Of a stretch of DNA of 64,000 bases, positions 57,068 through 64,000 are shown piece by piece (within the stretch, counting starts at the first letter, position 1; the number at the start of each line of letters is the position of its first letter). The stretch comes from Sialis fuliginosa. Its lineage: Eukaryota; Arthropoda; Insecta; Megaloptera; Sialidae. The position numbers and the translations under genes are program-made. The stretch lies in contig OY540813.1 in the NCBI GenBank assembly GCA_961205875.1, forward strand, positions 30,847,001-30,911,000. Direction: 5' to 3'. Under the pieces are notes generated by a model, which worked only from the letters and a program-made list of their open reading frames with translations, was not told where the DNA came from and ran no database searches.

Positions 57068-57648
57068 TAGGGTCGAGCGGGGTAAATATGAAATACCAAA
57101 AAAATGGGGTAAAAGTAAAACAAGTTTGCAACTAAAAAACTAATTTGTTTATAGAAGAATTATAAAAACTGACATCATCATTAAAGGTTTGTTAAAGCGA
57201 CCTGAAATATGAATCGCCTAATAAGTGATGTGTCACCCCTACAGATTTCCCTGTTAGTCGATGTCAAAACGTGTGAATTAAATTTTAATTCTTTGCACAT
57301 ATCTTTCTGTATAGCTCATTGTTAGATATTAATTAAAGTTACAATTTCACATTGATATGCCACAAAGAAGATAAATCAAAGTTACCCTTGTAGCTTTTCT
57401 TTTTATTTTTCGAGAAATATTTTCCATTAGAGGCCTGTTTCACTTTTTCCCAAATTAGAGGTTAAAAATGAAACACACTTTTTTCATTTTTAAAGTATGT
57501 GTTGTATCGTACAGTTCAATACGTAAGTATTTAAAATGGTTATTCATAAGCGCATCTAGTAGAAAAAAAATTAAAGTATGAATTTGTATCGTTGTCAAAA
57601 ACATGAAAGATTTGTATTTTGTTTCACTTTTACCCCAGTTGATCCTAT
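57068..57648. mobile_element. Possible decayed TIR element (TAGGGTCGAGCGGGGTAAA)
   Basis: TAGGGTCGAGCGGGGTAAAT at the left and TTTTACCCCAGTTGATCCTA at the right pair imperfectly. Internal phrases ATGGGGTAAAAGTAAAACAAG, TGTTTCACTTTTTCCC and TGTTTCACTTTTACCCC repeat. No target duplication established. Confidence 0.5.
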
Positions 57649-58262
57649 ATTTCTAAAAAGAACACATATCTCTTTACTCTCAATATTTCTGTTAAAGATC
57701 AAAATTCATGAAATGCCATTTAAATTTGAAAATTTCTGTTAAAACCTGTAAAACAATTGCCGTACTTAAATAGCACACTCAATCAAATTAATCGTTAGGA
57801 TTCACAGAGTGAGAGAACGATGTATGTAAACAATGATTTAAATAATTATTAATACTAATCAAATAGCTTTCCCGATTTGCGGCGTTCTTCCCTAGGGAAC
57901 AGAGGCATAAGGGATTTAATTAATGTATTCCGTAAATAAACTGGATAATCATTAACCTTTACAACGTACGTTAATAGCTAATGCGAAATATTTGTTCTGA
58001 AACAATAAATAATTTGCATATTTCATGTTGTATAATATGAACATCAAATTATTAATTTTACTGTGCATTTATGGACCTACAACAACAATCATAATATGAA
58101 ATTGGTGTAATGAAAATGTATTATAAATCATGTCTAATTGTAATTATTAGTTATTATTTATTAATGCGTTTCATTTTAATTTAATTACCATATTTTATAC
58201 AACTAATAAGTTGAAACATCCTGCATAAAAATAAATAAATAAAAATGGCTATATATGATTGA
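57649..58262. other. AT-rich intergenic, nothing recognised
   Basis: No gene or repeat ends. Confidence 0.45.
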
Positions 58263-58265
58263 AAC

Positions 58266-58290
58266 GGGGGGGGGGGGGGGGGGGGGGGGT
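58266..58290. repeat. Poly-G tract, about 25 bases
   Basis: Uninterrupted G run in AT-rich DNA. Exact length is likely uncertain in any assembly. Confidence 0.9.
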
Positions 58291-58357
58291 AATATATTAC
58301 AGTTTCGGTCAGTATTAAAATAAATATCTGCCTTGGGAACCACGGGACATTCTTATA

Positions 58358-58379
58358 CCTAACCTAACCTAACCTAACA
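58358..58379. repeat. Short interstitial telomere-type repeat (CCTAA)4
   Basis: Four CCTAA units in tandem, the complement of the insect telomere motif TTAGG. Too short to be a telomere. Confidence 0.85.
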
Positions 58380-58494
58380 GTGAATTGTATACGTGATTCT
58401 TTGTTTATTAAAACATTTCTAACAAACTAACAAGATAGAACAAAATGAATAATTTTATATTTATATAACAAGTGATTTTTTTAACGTAATAACT

Positions 58495-59070
58495 GAAAAC
58501 GGATGTTTACTCTTGTAAATTTTTGGATTTTTGAATTATTTTTGAAATAAGAAAAAAATGTTTTAGATAAAAAATGTCGAGTATGTTATTATCTATAATT
58601 TATTCCCCATACATTTTTTTCTCTGTTAAGAACCATTTGAATTATAATAAATTTTTTTTTTTCAAAAATTCGTTTATACAAAAAAATGAATAGAACATAA
58701 ATTATAGATATAGATATTTAACTTGACCATTTTTCTCTATTTCGCACTGTTTCAGAGTAATTCGAAAAATTAAAAAATCGACGTAGGTAAACATCCGTAT
58801 CTGATTGAAAGATTGTTTTCAAAAATAGTTTTCTTCCCAGCCAAAAATTAATCTTAAATATAAAATATCACCCTTCTACGATTTGTCGTATTTGAGTTAC
58901 AGCGCTTACAGACAGACAGACCGACAGACGGACACACATACATCATGGCGAAAATAGTCAGAATGGATTCAGGGAAGGTCAAAATAGATAATTCCGTCAA
59001 AAACCGGAGTTCGAAAATAATCGGCTTCACTATACTTACTTATACTATATGTATATTTCATATACATGGT
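58495..59070. mobile_element. Degraded repeat with hairpin and CAGACAGACC block
   Basis: ACGGATGTTTACTCTTG at 58500 pairs with GTAGGTAAACATCCGTA at 58785. Then GAGTTACAGCGCTTACAGAC, GACCGACAGACGGACACACA and CATGGCGAAAATAGTCAGAA follow, phrases common at the ends of insect transposons. Confidence 0.55.
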
Positions 59071-60535
59071 ATAAGAAAGTAAAAATATAGTAAGTTCAAT
59101 AACATATTGGGTGATAAAATAAGAGTAGTAAAAAAATGGAAACGAGTATTAATATAATTAATATACGTACTTTGGGAAGTAAAATAAATGATTGGGCAGT
59201 AACACGTGAGCAGTAACTAAATCAGAATCGGTCCGTTAAAAATATTGGGATAAGTATAGTAACTTTTTTATTGAGAAGGCAATGGACTTTTTTTGGGTGG
59301 GGGTGCTGGTTAGATTTTTTGTGGAGGGGGGGGATTTAATTTTAAATTATTTATTTATTTTAATTAAAATATTATAAATTTTATAATGTTCAATAATAAT
59401 TTTTCGATAAAAAAATGTTATCATGTTCTATTAATTGAGATCTACATTTCGACACCCCACACGCCTTTGTATACCATTTTTTTTAAATTTGTTTTAAAGC
59501 CTCCTGCAGGCGCCATTTTTGATTTAGTAACAGGGTCCGTTGCCGCTGTTTTGGTTATACATTATAACATACCACATGACTTGGTATAAAAGAAATATAT
59601 TTTTTACCTAGCTTTAACTCCTTAGCCCCCCCCCCCCCTCCCTGAAAAATTAACAAGTTCCGCCCAGGCATAAAATGATTTTTCTCACTATGGGTACTAA
59701 CATTTAAAAATCATTTTAGCCTGTTATTCGATAGGCTAGTTTTTTTGCAGCCAGCTCTTGGTCTATATGGATTATTAGATGGGCTAGACGCATTTGAAAT
59801 CACGTGAAAAACAGGTTAAATATTATTTAAATTAGATTTGTTATTAAAATACTGGCTTATTTCACGTAAAAACACTTGATTGTATTTATTTATAAATAGT
59901 ATCATATAATTTACAATTTACAACATTTTATAATTATTAACAGTGTCAAATACCCTATTACAGAGTACACTTTCATAAGAATTTTCAATCTAACTCTCAG
60001 TGATTCTTAACCTTTTCGATGTCGTGGTACTCTTTTTAATTATAAAAAAAATACTACAGAACATCAAAAACGATAATTTTTTTATAGGTACAGTGAGTCA
60101 TAACAGATAGAATAAACATTAACAGTTAATTAAGTCGAGAAAGTTATTTTAAACAAAAAGGTAAAACGAACAAGTATTACAGCCCCTCAAAGATTATGGT
60201 ACCATTGTTGAACGCGACACGAAGTAAAATATTACATTGTTCTACACATAGGATATTTGAAAAGTCCATAGATTATCTTGTCATCCTGTGCATTGATTTT
60301 TAACCGACCACATTCACTTCTCTAAATCGCCCATAGCACTCTAAAACCTTTGACCGCAATAGAACGTCATCATCATAAACGTACATATATCTCATAATTT
60401 TGTACGTTTCTGTATCAGTTCCTCTCAAATTGAAACAAAAAAATATTCTTCCTTCACTTCGTAAAGTTTTTCGGAAAATAAAAATTTGAATGAATGATAA
60501 AAATAAAACAAAAAAGTATTCGTTAACTGATAATT
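59071..60535. other. Intergenic with a partial GGGTTCCG-family interior
   Basis: 59395-59660 matches the interior of F1/F2 (GATCTACATTTCGACACCCC, GGCGCCATTTTTGATTTAGT, TTTACCTAGCTTTAACTCCTTA), lacking both ends. The rest is AT-rich. Confidence 0.55.
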
Positions 60536-60755
60536 ACCCGGGAAATTTTTTTAGATCTAAAGCGATCAAATCATATCTTGATAGATCTCCATTTTGAGAC
60601 ACAAAATCATATTTTTTCCCTGGTTTTTGATGTGGAAACCTGCAAAGATCTACAAAGATCAAAAACCAGTGAAAAAATATGATTTTGTCTCAAAATGCAG
60701 ATCTATACAGATCTGATTTGATCACTTTAGATCAAAATTTTTTTCCATCGGGAAA
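60536..60755. repeat. Palindromic element, about 220 bp
   Basis: TACCCGGGAAATTTTTTTAG against AAATTTTTTTCCATCGGGAA, AGATCTAAAGCGATCAAATC against GATTTGATCACTTTAGATC, and CAAAATCATATTTTTTCCCT against GTGAAAAAATATGATTTTG. AGATCT is repeated along both arms. Confidence 0.8.
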
Positions 60756-60893
60756 AAAATTTAGTATACGCGTATACTATAAATATCATTGATAGAATAT
60801 ATACATTTTTAACCTTTAATCGACATTATATTACAGTTGTTATACCCGTGACTTCGTTCACGTAGAATTTGTATTTTTTTTATCTAATCAATT

Positions 60894-61166
60894 CAAGTGT
60901 AGGAAATGTCGAACACAGGAGGAAACTTCTGAACACGTCCTTTGCATTTGCACAGCACTTGCTGAGATAAGGAACAAACACCTTGGCTCCCCTTTTCTTG
61001 AGCCGAGAGACATTCAAGACATACCGATGAACAGGATTCTTTCCTTCGCGGAAGCAACGGACCTGTTCAAAGAGTGAAGTCTTGGTAACCTCAAGGGGGC
61101 ACAATGGGCCCTAGCAGCCTAAGTGCAGGAGCCTCGCTCCACCCCCCCCCCCTTTATCTATCTATC
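60894..61166 (+). mobile_element. 3' end of a non-LTR retrotransposon (LINE)
   Basis: Inserted in Helitron copy 3, with the 13 bp target duplication TATCTAATCAATT at 60881-60893 and 61167-61179. It contains the end of ORF2, a short 3' UTR (GTGCAGGAGCCTCGCTCCACC), a C run and a (TATC)n tail. Severe 5' truncation is normal for LINE copies. Confidence 0.85.
60898..61077 (+). pseudogene. LINE ORF2 C-terminus (reverse transcriptase protein), 5'-truncated
   Basis: The last 59 codons and a TGA: CRKCRTQEETSEHVLCICTA, then LAEIRNKHLGSPFLEPRDIQ and ILSFAEATDLFKE. The spacing C-x2-C-x7-H-x4-C is the zinc-knuckle that closes ORF2 of R1/Jockey-type elements, often C-x2-C-x7-H-x4-C followed by R---LG. The reading frame is intact but everything upstream, including the reverse transcriptase, is missing. 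Confidence 0.85.
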
Positions 61167-61319
61167 TATCTAATCAATTTTTTGGGATACAAAGTGACCT
61201 ATGTCCTTCCTCAGAATGCAATCTCCCTACAAAATTTCACCAAGATCGATTCAGAGGTTTAGCCGTGAAATGGTAAAAAACAAACAGAGTTATTTTCGGA
61301 TTTAGAATATTAATATGGA

Positions 61320-61980
61320 TTAAAATTTTTTATAAAACAAATTAAATTTCAACGATGTGGAAAAACAAAACATACGATAAATCCACTGATATTTTAATAT
61401 CATGTTAAAAAAAATTTATTCATGCAAACATATTAAACAAGATGTCCCAAAAGGACCGAATCTCACAAGAGAATCTTTAGTCCATTCATTCGAAAATTAA
61501 AAGTGTCATTTGCATTTTATGTATATTTTGTATATGGAAGGACCGTTTCATCTCTGCGACATGCACACGTCCTACACACTTTAGTTATATTAATTTAAAT
61601 GCGACTGTATACGAAATTCACTCATAATTTAAATTCATCCTGTTGAATATATTTTAAATGTATTAACACATTTATTTTAATGGAAGAGAAAATTTTGTTA
61701 CGATATTATTTTCTTATTGTAAGATAAAAATAAAATTTGTTTTAAATACAGAAGTCTCTTTCTATGCGGTAGATAGGTTCCACAAAAAAACGCACACAAA
61801 ATATATTGTATAATTAGCATAAAACTCTGCATAAAACTAAAGCAATGAGTTAAAATAAATCGAAAATCGCATTAAAAATATAATGAAAATTCAAGAAAAT
61901 AGAATGTCTAAAAACACAATTGATTTGATACAAAACATAAAATAAGTTTGTATGTAAATTAATTATTTAATTTTATTGAA
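61320..61980. other. AT-rich intergenic
   Basis: No gene or repeat ends recognised. Confidence 0.45.
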
Positions 61981-63002
61981 AATAATTCGGCCAAGACATA
62001 CATGGGTGTATGCAATAAGGGTTCCGAAGTACGTACTAAGTGGACTGTTTGGAGGTACTAACAGGTGCATTTTGAGTGAGAAAAAATATAAAAATTGTAT
62101 TATATATTATATTCTTCTAATTGAGATCTACATTTCGACACCCCACATGCCTAGATATGAAAATAAAATAAAAATTCTGACGCCTCTATTATTCGAAAAT
62201 TTAGAATGATATTGTTGACTTTAGGATTTGTTGTTGATAGGGTTGCCAGGTCTGCTTCCAAAAAATAGCGGACAACTGGGGGGGGGGGGGGAAGTAGAAA
62301 AAAAAATAAAACACATTTTTACAATTAAATTATATATTTTCATTTTTATAATGCTTCAACGAAATCTTTGGTTTGACAAATTCGCGCTCTACATTATGTA
62401 GATTCTCCTATTCTTATTCTCTTAGACTGTACAGCTTTAGATTACGTACCATTTCATCATAAAGCTTTTGAATAAAAAAAATACCCATTATTTTAACAAA
62501 AAAAATAGTGAACATAATGTGAAAAAAGCTCAAATAGTGGACACCTGGCAACCCTAGTCGTTGATAGTACAACTAAAGCCTCGTTACCAAATTTTATACA
62601 GATTGCTTGAGCCTGTAAGTTACTGAGTTAGAGGAGTGGGGGGGGGGGATAAACTACTGCTTGGATCTCCCTGCTGGCGTCATTTTTGAGTTAGAAAAAA
62701 ATAGGTTCAAATTCTACTGCTTGAGATCTACATTTTGACACCCCACACGCGTTGGTATACAATTTTTTTGATCTGCTTTAAAGCCCCCTGCGGGCGCTAT
62801 TTTTGATTTTAAACTGGTTTGGTTACACATTTTAACGTGCTACATGCTTGGTATAAGAAAAATATTTTTTTACCTAACTTTACATGTTCAGTAAAAATTT
62901 CAAGTTTCTAGCTTACTCGTATAGATATTTTACTTTGACTGAAAAGGACAGCCGGACGGACGACAAAGTGAGATTAATAGGGTTTCTTCGGAACCCTAAA
63001 AA
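61981..63002. mobile_element. GGGTTCCGAAG element, copy F2
   Basis: Matches F1 from AATAATTCGGCCAAGACATA and AAGGGTTCCGAAGTACGTA to TTTCTTCGGAACCCTAAAAA. It is interrupted by a hAT MITE at 62238-62556. Confidence 0.8.
62238..62556. mobile_element. hAT-like MITE inserted in F2
   Basis: TAGGGTTGCCAGGT and ACCTGGCAACCCTA ends; flanks GTTGTTGA (62230-62237) and GTCGTTGA (62557-62564) match at 7 of 8. The uninterrupted F1 copy has TTGTCGTTGGTAGTCCCACC at the same place, proving the insertion. Confidence 0.92.
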
Positions 63003-63496
63003 GGAGTCATTTTTAAACTTCTGATAATGAAAAAGATGATAATTTGACTTTCACTTAGTGGTGGGGTATTATGTAAATAGTATATTTATTTTTTGTTAAG
63101 TTTATTATTTTAATTTGCAGTTCTGCCTGCCTGTTGGTTGTTTGTTCTGAGTACTATTTCTAAAAAGACACGTTTATTTAAAATAGTGACCTAAGTAAGT
63201 ATATTTCAAGCTCTGGAAGATTAAGTAGAAAGCCGTATCTAATTAGATAGTACCTGCATTAAATCATAAAAAAATAAAAAATAATGATATAAAAATCATT
63301 ATCTGAATTCAACACACAAGAGTGTAAGAAAGTGGACACAGAGACAGAGCTTGGTTTAACCAGCTTCTATCTCATAACGGCAGCGTGTAAGAAAAAGATA
63401 GAATATGGTTTCACCCCGCTCCATCTCTCTTTTCTTCACGACCATTTTAAAATGCGGATCACGCTGTCCAGTACTACATGTCTATGGTATATGTAT
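63003..63496. other. Transposon-like spacer
   Basis: 63320-63480 has GGACACAGAGACAGAGCTTG and CTCCATCTCTCTTTTC, like the interior of the 14207-14792 element, and TGTCTATGGTATATG near 63479 resembles its CTATATCTATG end. A 73-codon frame here is probably fortuitous. Confidence 0.45.
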
Positions 63497-63987
63497 AGGT
63501 TGCCTCATAACTTTTTGACCAATCAGCGGCTGCGTGGGATGACGTCACCATGAGGAACTTTCAAACGTTGTTTCATATATTAAGTTGTTTTCAAATTATT
63601 TCGAATTTTTGGATATTTGTATTTAAAAAAAGTAAATATTGTTTATTACAGAAGCACAAATTATCACATATAATATTTCTTCATAAAAAATTTAAAATGA
63701 TGTCAGAAATCAATGCTTAAAGAAAATACATTTGTTGGTTTCACATAAAAAAACACTTTTTAAAACTATAATTTTTTATAATAATAAAATAATAAAAATT
63801 TAGATTTAAAACTCAGTACACTATCAATATCAAATGAAAATATTTAAAAACAACTTACAATAAATCAGCTTAACTAAAATAAAGAGTAAATATAGTTTGA
63901 CAGCCATTTATAATGTCAAAGAGTTCCTCACAATGACGCAATCTCCCGTCTCATGCCACTTCTCGCACAGAGTTATCAGGCAACCTT
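63497..63987. repeat. Family H element, copy 3
   Basis: AGGTTGCCTCATAACTTTTT at the left pairs with AGAGTTATCAGGCAACCTT at the right. Carries TTGACCAATCAGCGGC and GGATGACGTCACC just inside the left end. The interior is AT-rich. Confidence 0.75.
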
Positions 63988-64000
63988 GTACTTTACTAAC

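Larger units (their letters stand above)
60834..61319 (-). mobile_element. Helitron copy 3, minus strand, split by a LINE fragment
   Basis: Read on the minus strand it begins TCCATATTAATATTCTAAAT, has CGATCTTGGTGAAATTTTGT and ends GAAGTCACGGGTATAACAACTGT (decayed from the usual CGCGGGTAGCAGCTAG). The body is interrupted at 60894-61166. Confidence 0.75.

Noticed and set aside
1-64000. rRNA, tRNA, riboswitch, CRISPR or bacterial operon
   Set aside because: None found by eye. The window is eukaryotic and repeat-dominated.

Overview
This is AT-rich eukaryotic nuclear DNA from an arthropod, most likely an insect. The evidence is spliced genes with large introns, a MADF/BESS-type gene (a family greatly expanded in insects), insect-style Helitron ends (CTAATATTATAAATG at the 5' end, CAGCTAG at the 3' end), the arthropod element ending in CGGAACCCTAAAA, many hAT MITEs, and a short run of the insect telomere motif TTAGG. 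I cannot name the order or species. Gene density is low: well under 4% of the window is recognisable host coding sequence.

Genes. (1) The 3'-terminal exon of an unrecognised membrane protein on the + strand (645-1547). (2) A two-exon MADF-BESS DNA-binding-type gene on the + strand (5480-5905 joined to 9664-10047; complete, 269 aa), with a CpG-richer promoter-like stretch upstream. (3) The last four exons of a TMEM65 orthologue on the - strand (27388 down to 18622); its first exon or exons were not found. The MADF and TMEM65 genes converge. (4) A probable 3'-terminal exon of an unrecognised gene on the - strand (48204-47978). (5) Two weak coding candidates, near 49.6 kb (+) and 53.5 kb (-).

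Mobile DNA fills most of the rest. Ten TIR elements carry 7-8 bp target duplications typical of hAT-like transposons; one of them (45664-47317) keeps a broken hAT dimerisation domain. There are three Helitron copies, one interrupted by the 3' end of a non-LTR retrotransposon with its own 13 bp target duplication. There is a pogo/Tigger-like element and several families of very long inverted-repeat (foldback) elements.

Layout: 0-1.6 kb gene 1; 1.6-4.8 kb transposons; 4.8-10 kb MADF gene with foldback, Helitron and MITE in its intron; 10-18.6 kb intergenic, repeats; 18.6-27.4 kb TMEM65; 27.4-48 kb repeat-rich intergenic (28.5 kb hAT, 31 kb giant hairpin, 34-37 kb foldbacks, 38-42 kb transposons, 45.7 kb hAT); 48 kb exon; 49-51.2 kb foldbacks; 52.6-56.4 kb a 3.8 kb hairpin enclosing a 1.75 kb hairpin; 56.4-64 kb degraded repeats.

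The most unusual property is the density and nesting of long palindromes. I see no CRISPR array, operon, rRNA or tRNA, and no clear new biological system. The long hairpins, as possible double-stranded RNA sources, are the best lead.
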